A stretch of 64,000 bases of DNA, taken from Echinarachnius parma (taxonomy: Eukaryota > Echinodermata > Echinoidea > Clypeasteroida > Echinarachniidae). The stretch is taken from contig JBAMJV010002953.1 of the NCBI GenBank assembly GCA_037951105.1, forward strand, positions 55,719-119,718, in the 5' to 3' direction. This document shows positions 23,501-37,363 of the stretch, in pieces. The notes beneath the pieces are model-generated. The model made no database searches. It was not told the DNA's origin and saw only the letters and a program-made list of their open reading frames with translations. Position numbers and translations under genes: made by a program. Numbering within the stretch: position 1 is the first letter of the stretch; every line of letters begins with the position of its first letter.

Positions 23501-26500
23501 ACCTGTCTCCTCTTTTGTTTGCAATATATCTTAATGACTTCGAATATTTTATAAGTAGGCATTATAAGGGACTGAATATGTGTTCTACTGAGATTAGGGA
23601 AAACCTTAGTGATGATGATGTAGAGGTCTTTTTAAGATTGTATGCTTTACTTTATGCTGATGATACTATTGTCATGGCTGAGTCAGCTGTAGAGTTGCAA
23701 GCTGCTTTATCTGCAGTTCATCAGTATTGTGAACTTTGGAAGTTGACTGTCAATGTTACTAAGACAAAAATTATAATTTTTTTCTCGGGGAAAAGTTCGC
23801 AAATTTCCTTCCTTTATGTTTGGTGAGAGTGAGGTGGAAGTAGATTCTGATTATGTTTATCTTGGGACAACCTTTAATTTTAATGGTTCGTTTAAAGGGG
23901 TAGTTTAGTTTTGGTAGAGAGGGCGCTGCACATCACAATTTTTTTTGTGAGGTAATGAAAAACTGAGTGTCGAATTTGAGAGAACATGCAATTTTAATGG
24001 CAGAATAAACTTTATTTGGTAAAAATCGACCCAGAAACGGCTGAAATATCAATAAATATATCTGATCTTATAATTATTTGGGGCCCAAATAATTAGATGA
24101 TTTTTAGAAAAAATAAAAAAATGCTTGCACTTTTTCAAAAATTTTCAAAAGCGTTTTTTAAATAGTTGTTGATGATCTCGCTATTTAATCATTATATCAA
24201 TAAAACATCACATGCATAATTTTGTATGAAAATGGTTGAAACCAATGCCTTTTTAAAAAGCGCCATCTTGTGTTTTAATGACTCTTTTTTAATGATAACA
24301 GGCTTTTTACTTAGTCGTTTGTAATTTTGTATACCTTTCGAGCATGGTGGAGTTATAACTATTAGTTTATAATGTTACTGTGCAGGTTTTGGCTACTAAA
24401 GTTCAGCCTTACCAAAACTAAACTACCCCTTTAATAAAGCTATATGTAAACAGGTGAATCAGGCAAGGAGAGCATTATATTGTTTGATTTGTAAGGCAAG
24501 GAAATTATGTTTGCCTTTGAATATTCAATGTGAGTTATTTGATCAGCTTGTAGTGCCAATTTTATTATATGGTTGCGAGGTTTGGGGTTTCCAGAAACTT
24601 GATTGTATTGAAATGTTTCATTAAAAGTTTCTCAAAAGTTTGCTTAAAGTTAATCGTGGGACTGCTAATTGTATGGCGTATGGAGAACTTGGTAGGTCTG
24701 ATTTGAGAAGTACTGAAGAGTCGCGTATGGTTAGTTACTGGGCTAGAATCGTTCAGGGGAAAAAGTCAAAATTATCTTACATTGTTTGTAAGTTGTTGCG
24801 TAAGTTGTATGATAAGGGTGATTTTGAGTCCAGGTGGATGAAAAACATTAAACATATTATTTTGGATAGGTGTGGAATGTCAAATGTTTGGACTGTTGAT
24901 GTTCCATTGAATATTAATTGGGTTAAATTGTCTTTGAATTTGAGGTTAGATGATATGCATAAGCAGAATTGGAATGCTGAGGTTAATGGGAATCTTTTGT
25001 GTATAAATTATAGGATCTTTAAAAGTGTGGTTGGTTTTGAAAAATATTTAGTACAGTTGGATGTTAAGGATAGGATAACTATGTCTAGATTTCGGTGTGG
25101 AAACCATAAACTCCCAATAGCAAATGGTCGTTACTTGCCTGAGCAAGAGTTGCAGATTTGCAGCTTGTGTTCCTTGCAGGATCAGGGGGATGAATTTCAT
25201 TATGTCTTAGTGTGCCCTGCATTTAAGGATGATCGGAAGCAACTAGTTAAAGGTCGTTATTATAAGAGGCCAAATGTATATAAGATGTATCAGTTATTCA
25301 ATACCAGTAATATTAAGCAGTTAAAGACTTTATCAAGGTTTTGTAGAATTATTATGTCTAAGTTCTTTTAGTGCCAAATAAGTTATTGTGTGTGTTAGTT
25401 TAAAGTTGTGCTATTCATTATATTGTTCATATTTTCTTGCGAGGTGTTAAATGTCGCCAGAGTGTTGCCAAAGATTTTGTTTGTTTGTTATCATGTTTAT
25501 ACTTAGTATAAATATTTATATATATTTAGTTCTAATAATATTTACGCATATATATATATGTTTATATACACTTGTTGTATCTTTGTATTTCTCCCATGCC
25601 CCCGTGAGGGGCCGTTTTTGAGAAATAAAATTCATTGTCATTGTCATTGTCATTGTCATTGTCATTGTCATTGTCATTGTCATTGTCTACAGGGTTTGAT
25701 TGAAATGACTGTCGGTATGGGTGGTGTGATCGGACCTGTATTTGGTGGCGCCCTGTACGAGGTAAGCACATAGAGCGTCTCTGACATAGTTTGAAGAACC
25801 CCGTGAAGAACCCAGTGACTAAAGTCATTATCTGTCATGTCAGAACATTATAAAGTACCCTAATATATATAAATTTGGTTACGTCGCATTTGTTAGTTAT
25901 ACCATAGTAATCATGGTTCTAAACAACCTGTCCTTTGATTCGGGCTTTTGTTAGAGTGGTGAATGTGGACGATTGCCTTCTTATACCCCCGTCACACCTT
26001 AACTGTGCGGTCACACCCAAGCCACGCTCTAGCCACGATCTAGACAATAGCTGATCACAATCGTTGGAATGTATCTGCAAAATGTCTTTTGTCCAATGAG
26101 GATCTGAATGGGGAGATTATCTCACATGTGTCAATAGATATCCTTCCATGAATGCACAGACAATAGCTCGCTGAACAAAAGATTAGGTCGTCGAAGACCC
26201 ACGCTCTCTTTCGACAATTATGTTGAAAACGGACGTGGGTCTTCGGCGACCTACTCTTTTGTTCAGGGAGCCATTGTATGTCCATGCATGAGAGGCCATC
26301 CTTTCACCTATGTGCGATAATCCTCCAATTCATTCGTCATTTAATCATCGTTCGGACAATGCTTCGCCTCCCACTGCCAAATTTATGAATGGGGATGATG
26401 AATGGGGAGCGCAGCGAGAACGGCTTGGGTGAGACGGCACTATTACGCTTGTACTGCGCTCTCGCTGCGCTCCTAATCCCCATTCATAAATTTGGCAGTG

Positions 26501-29500
26501 GGAGGCCGGCAAAGCATTGTACGAATGACGAATGATTGGGAGGATTATCGCACATTGGTGAAAGGATAGCCTCTCATGCATGGACATACAATGGCTCCCT
26601 GAACAAAAGTTGAGCAGATATGAGGTCGTGTAAGAGCTACGCTTGTTTTGGACATGTCGAAAGCAAACGCAGAACTCTGGCGACCTAATCTTTTGTTCAG
26701 CGAGCTATTGTCTGTGCATTCATGGAAGGATATCTATTGACACATGTGAGATAATCTTCCCATTCAGATCCACAATGAACAAAAGACATTTTGCAGATAT
26801 ATTCCAGTGATTGTGATCAGCTATTGTCTAGAACGCAGTAGAAGCGTAGGTCGGTGTGACGCCACCATATGAACTGCTAGGTCATGTAAAAAACAACAAC
26901 AATGAATATGACAACAACAAATTTCCAACCGTACCAACTAACTTGACGCTGTCACAATTAATTAGCCGTCTAGCTCGTATTATGTAGCCATACAATCAAA
27001 GATGAATATCAGCTTGGGGAAAGTTACAGAAAACATTTATATTGGCCACAATAATTGATCAATAATGTTGATTAAGTATTTTAAAAGAACTTGTGTGGTA
27101 AAATCCGGACCTAAGCATCGTTACATGCAGAAATACAGGGTGGCCCCCAAAAAACGGAACGGGGCACTTCCCAAAATAAAGTACCAAAATATTTATGTCC
27201 ATCGGATAGGGTGTCTTTTCCAATGAACAACGATACCAAGAACAGTAATTTTGGTCGTGTAGTTTTTGTTTTAAGACGCTGTGAGTGAGACCATGGCAGG
27301 TGCTCATTTTTGTAAATTTGTACCTAGTCAATGCCAGTTAAATTGCACTCCCTGCCCGTAATACCATTCAACGAACATGCCCATTCTCTCGGCACACGGC
27401 TGAGTGCACACTAACAATGGCGCGCCTTAGGGTCCATGGTTCAACTGATATATGAAAGGCGGTACGTGCGATGTATCAAGCACTCGCTCGGTAAAAATTG
27501 ACAAAAAAGAGAACCTGACATGGTTTCACTCCCAGCGCCCTAAAACAAAAACTACACAACCAAATTGACTGTTCTTGGTATCGTTGTTCATTTGAAAAGA
27601 CACCCTATCCGATGTACATAATACATTTGTTACTATATTTTGGGAAGTGGCCCGTTCCGGTTTTTTTGGGGCCACCCTGTATAGGGAATATCCAATGGCC
27701 GCATACCGGAAACCATGTGCGGACCACGTGGACTTATGCACATAGCGTATGCGCGATTCCGCGTTGACGATCAATTTACTGTAAATCAGTTTTATTATTT
27801 TGCCAAATATATAATCATTAGTAGGCGGTTTCCTGGCCAAATGTTTATAATCCCATATTAGTGAAATTAAATTCTTTCACATGGTTGGTAATACGTGTGT
27901 ACATTTCAATTTTTGCGTGTGGGGCGTTTCCCATTACTGGCATTTGCCTTTAACAACAATCTCTTTTCGTGGCAAAAATTGGCTTCTTATTCATCGTGTG
28001 ATATACTCTTGAAATACTCTTTACCATGACGTGATTGTCCCATTAGCTTGTCTTCCACTATCGTGGTGATCAATTTTATCATTTTTGTTTCCGTATCGAC
28101 CATATTCTTATCAGTTTTATTACTACTGTCAACAATCCCATGCTGTGTTTATTTCCCTCAAGGCCCAGAGAGATAAGAAGTGCCAACCCTGATAAAATGT
28201 ACTGGATGCAAGCTTGAGTGCTCAAAAATCACTACCGCTCCTCAGCCCTCCAGGAGCGGTATTCAGCTAGCGATAGAATTACCTAATGCTCTTTAGGATG
28301 TGGATCAAAAACCACAGAAATTCTAAAAATCTATGCTAGAATCTGCGTGTATCTAAAATAAAGCAGATACAGTCATGATCAAACGGGTTAAACGTGGTAT
28401 ACTTGCTTTATATGATACCTAAATAAGCACAATATCTTCTTTGATTGTTGACAGCTCGGGGGATCCTCGTATATCCTGCCATTCGCTGTAGTAGGGGTCA
28501 TTGACATACTCGCAATGATATTCACCTCCATCGTGCTTCCGACTACTGGTGAGTAACCATGATAAAAAATAAACTGATAATGGTCGGTAAATGTATACAT
28601 TTAATGAGTTATGAACTTTAATTGTTATCTTGTGAATTTTATGAGCTAGACTAAAAATGTATCACTAACCAGGTTAATGGTTTTACACATGTTTAATGTT
28701 AAAGGCCAAATAAAAGGTGCCATGTGCCACGGGAGATATGCTAATTGTTTCTTCTTATTTATTGAATCAAATCCCTCTGCTAAAAAGGCAACCAGACAAA
28801 GGGCCACAAGACATTCCGGTGAAATGGTTTAACACGTCACCAGTAATATGTCATGTTAACCCTGGCATTAAGTTCACTAAACCTCGGAAAGGACAACATA
28901 TCTCAGGTGACCGGTTAAACCATTAAACTGGAACGTCAAGAGGCTTCCCCTTTCCTGTACGTCACTAGGCAGAGACATTGATAAGTAACATAGTGCACAT
29001 ACAGGTGCTAAATGGTTTAATCAGTTATCGGTAAGTTGTGTCGTTCAAACAGTATTATAGGGATCTACTTGATGATGAAATGTGAAAAAAAACTGACGAA
29101 TGGTTGGTGAAATCTGTTTTTTCTGTGATTTGTTTTGTCCACTGAGTGATGTGTGAATATTCCATGGTAAATATATGGCATGTGACCGAGTGACAAGCGA
29201 AAAAAAAGGTGATAATTGCTCAATCATTGCACTAACTTGTTACACAGTTTAACTGTGCATCTGTAAAGTGTCAGGTATTGCCCACTTAAATCCTGACTTA
29301 AATCCTATACCAAAATCATTGTAAGATATGTCCAAATGATGTGTGAAAGTTTCATTGAAAAAAAACACTGCTTCCTGGTTAAAAAAGCGAAAATATGCGT
29401 CAGCTTTTACAACGAATTACTGTATGACGTTTATGAGGTTTATGACCGTTCATTAACGCTCTTGAGCTGAATGCAAGATATCTTCATACTAAAGTTTATA

Positions 29501-32500
29501 TTAAAGTATATATATTTTCGAGAGTGTTACTACTTCTACACTATAGCGGCGTTCACACACTTTGTTAATAATTATTTGATAAAATGCAATTATTAGAACT
29601 TTTGAGCACAAATCGGCGGTTCTAGGTTTTGAATGAAATTGCATCTCATAATTTAGATAATTATTCTATTGTACTTTGAACAAGAAGCCCAACAAAAAAA
29701 GTCTCTAAAATAGGTGTCATGGTGTTAGGCGATTTCGAATGAAATATGTAAGAGAGTGTCGATGAGCCGCTGACCGTCACCGTGGGTAAGTGGCTGGCTC
29801 AGGACGCTCACCGCCACAGTCGCATGTGTCATACATGCCTTGTCTCCATTATATTCCACAGGTGGCATAGCTCAGTATATAAGATGATGACGTCATAATT
29901 AAGCGAAATTGAGCGTTCCTATTGGTTGATTACCGATGCTTAATCCGGTATAATCAATGGTAAAGTTATAATACATATGTATTATAACTTTTCAGTGACG
30001 TACAAATTTCCCATAGACCACATAGTGCATGGCGACCGTGTGTACAAACTTCCCATTGAGAGCCGCCGCGGTGGAGTGCGCAACGTCAAATTCAGTCCGC
30101 TGCCAAAATGCCAACAAAATTACGTAAAAGTGAGAATAATGAAAGGGCTGCGTGCATTTCCATTCCCAAACTTAGCAATATCAAACCACTTTACCATGCA
30201 ATTTACGAAACTGCCAACATTTATTTACTACAGAACAGATAATTTACAAAATGATGCATTTTCCATCTTTTTCATGATAAGTTTTGCGAGTCTTTCTTCG
30301 CGGCATGTAAACAATCAATTGTGACGTCACAGCCATGACGTCACAATTCTTGACACTCAATTCGGGTTCCTCCAAAAGTTCCTCCAAATAATCATCTTAT
30401 ATAACAAATAGTACATGATTTCTGTCGTTAAATATTCCATAATAGACACCTCTACATTTTTAATTTCTCTCGTGCGATTATATTGCACTCGGCCTGCGGC
30501 CTCGATGCAATATAATCGCTCTCGAGAAATTAAAAATGTATCGTTGTCTATTCTGGTATATTCAACTCCAAACCATGCACTATTTGTATAATAAAGTAGT
30601 TTTTGTTTCATGAAAGAGTGATCTATCAATTCGTTCATCCATTTGGAACAAAACAAAAGTGAATTCCAGACCTGCAAATTAACTACGCAAGGGCGTTTTC
30701 TTTAAATACTGAACAGCGAGTCGACAAGTCAGTGACCGTGGCTCGATGTCGACGTTACTTCGGATCCCGTTCATGTGGCCTTTGGCCCTCGCCTTGTCCA
30801 TCAACGGTGCCACGTTCGGGTTCATCGAGTCGACGTTGTCGGTTCATGCGCAAACCTACACCTCTAACGCCATCCACATCGGCCTCGTCTTCCTGTCCGA
30901 GAGTGGGGCGTACATGGCGTCGACGGTGTTCTTTGGACGGCTCGGGGACAAGGTAAATGTGATTTTCCGTAATAGTATAAACTCGTGCGTGTGAACTGGA
31001 ACAGATAGGGCCCAACTCGCACATGTTCATGCAAACTCATCGTGTGTCTCGTTCGGTGTATGCGCAGTCTATCACCAGGAACTCTATCCACGTCGGTATC
31101 GTCTGATACATAAATATGACGGAAAGAGGGAGAGCTGGACCTTCCAAAAGACAACTTGTATTTGGAACGAGTGGCGATGGGGGCGAATACCATTTGAAAG
31201 GGACTCCCCCCCCCCCCCCCCCCAATCAAACAAACAAAACAGTAAACACAAAAAATCTTTAAAAAGATATCTGAAAGACGGTCGATACGAAAAAACATCA
31301 CTGATAGTTTGAGCAAAATGACCGGTTGAACTTTGTTCCGATTTTTTGGCAGCCTTCGCAATACGTGCCTTCGCAGTTGTTGCGATTGCAAGATCACGTG
31401 ACAAAATTCTAGTACGGCCGGATCGCCAAACGACCTAGCAGCCGACGCCCTTGTGTATAATGTTAATGGACCCTTTACTTCCTGGCATGACACTCGAAAC
31501 TAAATGAAGATATTTATTCATGAATATCAACTCTATAACACTGTCACTGCCTAACATATATCGAGAGCAACATACATTTTCAGATTATTCAAGAAATACG
31601 ATCGTTTGTTTAAAATTCAAGGATACAACTCGAGTTTGATTGACAAAAATGACTCTCCTTTCTTCTTGCATGCATGCCTGCCGCGCCGTACATTGCACGC
31701 ACACGTATGTAATTGGGCCCATTGGTTTCGTGTTTCGTATAACTGCAGAACGAAATCAAGAACCCGATCAAACCCACATTTAACTACTAAGTATTCATTT
31801 CTGACAAACTTGATATGATTTCCCCCTAGTATGGAATATCTAAAATACATTTCAATGCGTTTCCATACAAAGACAAGTCTTACCCTTCATTTGAGACTGT
31901 GTTTGTTGCAGTTTCCCGAGCGAAACATACATGTAGCACGGCGCGGGTGCGGCCCGGGTTCATTGTACGCACAATGCAGACAGAACTGCATGCAGCTTGA
32001 TTGCATGCAATGCAGTGCGCCGCGAGCCGTGTGATTATAAGTGGCATTCGAGTTTCGAAATATGTTCATTAAAATTCAGTTTGCTGCATTACAATGTGAC
32101 AGAAATGATCTAATTTGTTGGAAATGTTAGACAGATGTTGTTCTCTTTGCATAATTAGCACTGAAAGTGTCATGAAATTAATATTCATGAATAAATATCT
32201 TCATTTAGTTTCGGGTGTCATGCCAGGAAGTGAAGGGTCCATTGACATTATACACAAAGCGTCGGCTGCTAGGTCGTTTGGCGAACTGGCCGTACTAGAA
32301 TTTTGTCACGTGATCTTGCAATCGCAACAAGTGCGAAGGCACGTATTGATATCGATCGTGACGTCACTTGCGAGCTCCTAGCTATTTTGATTTGTACATG
32401 AACATTTGTTTTAATCGAATTTTCTTCGTTACAGACAATTTTATAAGTTTTAACATTTCAACATGTTTGGCAACAAGTGAAAACAAGCTAAATAAATTGC

Positions 32501-35500
32501 TGTATCTACGAAAATTAAAACTTAGTATAATATGTTCATAAATATAGCAAGATGCTCGTCAATGATGTTACAATAGGTGGCGATTTCTGAAGGATCTCTC
32601 ATTTCCACATTAGGTTCCAATCTATTAGGCACAGCTCTTATGTTTCTCTTCTGATTTTGCAGGGGGGCACCTTTCTTTATTTTTACATATATATTTTGTA
32701 TTTTGTATTGGGAAAATTATTATGGGGATATGGGGGTCGTAACTATGCCACTGGTAGTAGCAGTTAGTATAAATAATAACAAATTACTTATTTCACCATC
32801 TTTTATCGTTAATGCTTCCATACAGGGGTTCTCGCGACATTCTGTGATACTAGGTTTGGTAGTGTCAAGCGTCGGGCTTTTACTTGTAGCACCGTCGCCT
32901 GTTTTTCAAATAAACGGGTAAGCAAACTAATATGTTCCCTAGCTTTGGCAATTTCTATAGAGTTAATACAGGGCCCACCAGGTTAACTTGGGCAATGGAT
33001 TAAAGGGGTAGTTTAGTTTTGGTAGAGAGGGCGCTGCACATCACAATTTTTTTGTGAGGTAATGAAAAACTGAGTGTCGAATTTGAGAGAACATGCAATT
33101 TTAATGGCAAAATGAACTTTATTTGGTCAAAATCTAACGGCTGAAATATCAATAAATATATCTGATCTTATAATTATTTGGGGCCCAAATAATTACATGA
33201 TTTTTTCAAACAAATAAAAAAATGCTTGCACTTTTTTAAAAAATTTCAAAAGCGGTTTTTAAATAGTTGTTGATGATCTCTCTATTGAATCATTATTTCA
33301 ATAAAACATCACATGCATAATTTTGTATGAAAATGGTTGAAACCAATGCCTTTTTAGAAAGCGCCCTCTTGTGTTTTAATGGCTCTTTTTGAACGATAAC
33401 GGGCTTTTCACTTAGTCCTTTGTAATTTTGTATACCTTTCGAGCATGGTGGAGTTATAACTATTAGTTTATAATGTTACTGTCCAGGTTTGTTACTAAAG
33501 TTCAGCCTTACCAAAACTGTACTACCCCTTTAACGTTGACAATAGTGTTATATTACATACCCAATATAGCTATACATGTGTAGGCCCTATCATTATAGTT
33601 AGCCTGCTATTATGTTATATGATCTAAAAAGGCCATTATTGTAATAGTCAGTACCAATCTTGTTCAAACATTTGAATTTCTGTGTTTCTGTCCACGACAC
33701 CTGCAAAAGCCTTCTGTAGCAGCACATCTCAAAAGCGTCAACTGTTTAATGATTATTAATATTGGGGTTGCCATGCTACCCCAGCTCCCTCACCCTCCCC
33801 CTTTGACCGCGCCCCTCCTTCTTGGGACCACTATTCACAGGATTTCCTGTTTCCTAGTAATTGTAACTATACATACATGTATCCCTCGCATATATCTCCA
33901 AGTTGATTTGTATCCTTCAGGTTTATGTCTGGTTTATAATAGCTTCTGACCATTCTGGCAAAGAGAATTAAGGGGTTTCTGGGACGAGCACCGTCTAGGG
34001 TTTTCTATAGCTCAGTCGGTAGAGCACCAGTCTAGCAGTCTGGAGGTCTCGGGTTCGAATCCCGTTGGAATCCCATTTTCTTTGCCTTCTTTTATACATA
34101 CATGTATTTACTTTTCTTTCTTTTTTTGTCGCCCTGACGAAGAATCTGCTAGATGAGAAAGCTGGGCACGTCTTGACTTTGATTTGAATCCATTTGCCTT
34201 TAAGCCCGGCGCAGACAGAGCCGACTCGACCCGATCCGACTGTTTTCAATCAGGATAGAGTTGGGCCCGGTCGGTCGGATCCGATTCATCGTGTTGAATT
34301 GGCCCCAACTGGCATCCGACTGTCTCTCGACTGGCAAAATGTGTGTCGCGAGGCACTGAGAACGAAGCCGATCCGAATGAAAACCAGTCGGATCGGGTCG
34401 AGTCGGCTCTGTCTGCAGAAGGCTTTAGAGCGGATAAGCAGTTTTCAGCAGTTTTTTGTTATTTTCATATTGTCTCTTTGTCTATGCATAAAAATACGGC
34501 TACCTATTTGTGAGTTTGGTGGTATTCGGGATTATAAGAGGTAGCCTCGTTTCTGGTTGTGCTTTGTCCAATTTATTTGTATGTTCTTCTTTTGTTCCTT
34601 TTTTTTTACTAGGCATAAGATGTGGCTACTGTTTGTGAGTCTGGTTGTGTTCGGGGTAGGGTGCGGGAGCCTCGTGGCTGGTTGTGTGGGCGATATGTTC
34701 CGTACATCCGTGTAAGTAAACACTCAGTGACATCAACTCTTATTATTTTTATCAAAATCGACAAAACTTACATAGAACTTTATCGGATATCACATACCTT
34801 GTTGTTTATTACCGAATAAAAGTATGGACCGGGTTTCTGTTTTCCAAATATTCTCAGGTTGGCTCTTAAGTGGTATTCTACATTTTTGCAAGATATTATT
34901 CTTGCAAGTTTTTATTTTTTTGGCAGGCAAAAGGAGGACAGTATCTTTTCTTTTGCAAAATTATGTTCACAAGAGAACTGATGGTACGTGGGGATGTCAC
35001 GATTATACCCCGCCCACGTTCTCCCTCTGCCGATTGCGGTCTTAGTGAATAAATTAGTTATGATTCGGTAAGAAAGCGAACACTATAGATGAAAGTGGGG
35101 GGGGGGGGGTGGGGCTATTGTGATATCATCAAGTACAATTGTCCCAATAGTTACACCTCTCACGTAAATATAATATGTAGACCGATAAATGTAGCCCACA
35201 TATTGTTTTCTTTTAAAAATCGGGTGCATATGTGCCATTCTAACTCGTGGTTATCTTCTACATCGCCACAATTTTGGGTGAAGCGCCCTCTAAACCACAA
35301 CATTGTAATGATATTCCTTTAAAATTTCAGCCGACATGGAATGCCAGATGACCTAGCAACGAAGGGTATTGTGTCGGGGTTTATCACTAGTACTACTGCC
35401 ATAGGGTAAGTGGTTTTGTGAAATGGTGACGAAGATTATTTTGCCAACATTTAGTTAAAGGGACTGTATTTAGTAATATTTTCAAATTTTTCAAATTTCC

Positions 35501-36832
35501 ATTTCGTTCAAAAGATATTTACGATTGAGTGTTCAGATTTTAAATTGTCAATGGGATATTTTAAGCCGCGTACAAAGTAATTGCAATGAGTTAATGAATA
35601 TCACTTTGCATTTTTGCTCATTTCTAGGCCAAAAAACATCCAATTAACGTGAAATGTTCACACATTGCTTTGTCGACACATCAGATCTTACCAATACACA
35701 TTGGATTAATCACTCATCACTTTTTGCAATTGTCAACAAAGTTATTAGATCCCTTTAAAGGGACGCCAACTGCTGTTTGCATTATGTTGGTTAGTCTGAT
35801 GCTATGTCAGTGGTTACGTTACCCGCTTTTGTTAGTACACGCTCATGAATATGATGTTTAATGATAAGATGACATTTTCATTGAAAAGTGCTTGACTCAT
35901 GTAACTTCTAGGCCCCGTTGCAAAAATAGTTGAGATAAATTACAAGACAAAACAAGTGACTATAATTATGTGCAAATCTTATTGATTCAAATGAACATAT
36001 TTTCAGACTTGCTATTAAATGCAACTTTACAAGAGATTGAACGGTTTCTGCAACAGGCCCAGGGGGGTGTTTCACAAAGATCCTAAGTTAAACTTTTCAT
36101 TGAAAAGTGCTTGACTCATGTAACTTCTAGGCCCCGTTGCAAAAATAGTTGAGATAAATTACAAGACAAAACAAGTGACTATAATTATGTCAAAATCTTA
36201 TTGATTCAAATGAACATATTTTCAGACTTGCTATTAAATGCAACTTTACAAGATATTGAACGGTTTCTGCAACAGGCCCAGGGGGGTGTTTCACAAAGAT
36301 CCTAAGTTAAACTTAACTCTAAGTTGGACTTAAAAAGTATGGTAAGCCATTTGTAGCCTTAGAATAGAATATACTCAAAAGCAAAAATGCACATATTTTA
36401 GAGTTTCATAAATGTTACATCAAGAACATGAAATGTCCTTGATAATAGGAACATATTAATGATTAGAAACAACATTTTATGCATTTTAAGAGTACTTTTA
36501 CCGTTTTCTTTCTTCAAAGAAACAAACGGCTTTACAATACTTTCTAAGTCCAACTTAGAGTTAAGTTCAACTTAGGATCTTTGGGAAACTCCCCCCAGAT
36601 CTTACATTTCCTCTATGGTATCACTAATAAGGAAATAATTCATATTTTTAGACCACTTTCATCTGGTTTGCCTAACCACTGGAGGCTGCCATGCTTTCCA
36701 ACGGTACCATGCAACGCCATCTGAGCGTGGAATAACAGCGTAACCACTGATTTAGCAGCAGACCCAACAGCAGTATAGTAACACTATTCCTACTACACTT
36801 CTACTACTAGACTACTACTACTACTGCTACTG

Positions 36833-36892
<60 letters not shown>

Positions 36893-36893
36893 T

Positions 36894-36934
<41 letters not shown>

Positions 36935-37193
36935 CTATTACTACTACTACTACCACTATTGATGCTTCTACTACAACTTATAATAATAATAATTCTAATA
37001 ATAATAATGATAAGGATAATAAACAAGGGTAAAGTTTTGTTTCCATTGTTTGTTCTCATGATTGCTTGTTCATTACGTAATATTATACATAATATAATTA
37101 TACGTAATATATACATTTGTATTGTTTTCTAAAACAACATGTTTTATCAAATAAATAAAAAAACAGAATTTGAAATGTATGATAATAATAATA

Positions 37194-37268
<75 letters not shown>

Positions 37269-37316
37269 AATGATAATTATAATCATAATCCCAAGCATAA
37301 TTATATTAATAATAAC

Positions 37317-37363
<47 letters not shown>

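Larger units (their letters stand above)
22143..25686 (+). mobile_element. 5'-truncated non-LTR retrotransposon with CATTGT tail
   Basis: LINE in the same orientation as the host gene. It begins inside the endonuclease C-terminus (VVQSDHLMVG, like the terminal SDH motif) and covers the whole reverse transcriptase and a C-terminal cysteine/histidine segment. It ends with a 5-bp hairpin (GCCCC…GGGGC at 25598-25612), AATAAA at 25624 and nine CATTGT units (25633-25686). It is interrupted by a TTAA MITE at 23896-24430. The clade is uncertain; the RT style is that of the jockey/CR1/I-like group. Confidence 0.85.

Noticed and set aside
30864..31493. 209-residue minus-strand frame
   Set aside because: It overlaps the opposite strand of the helix-7/8 exon, a C run and a foldback arm; no recognised domain and no conserved codon pattern.
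34001..34074. Functional tRNA gene with AGC anticodon
   Set aside because: The acceptor stem does not pair across its outer bases and an anticodon-stem pair is lost; SINE sequence follows directly.
33995..34249. Minus-strand frame with GIRTRDLQTARLVLYRLSYR
   Set aside because: This peptide is the reverse reading of a tRNA-like SINE head (A and B boxes on the plus strand), a common false gene call.
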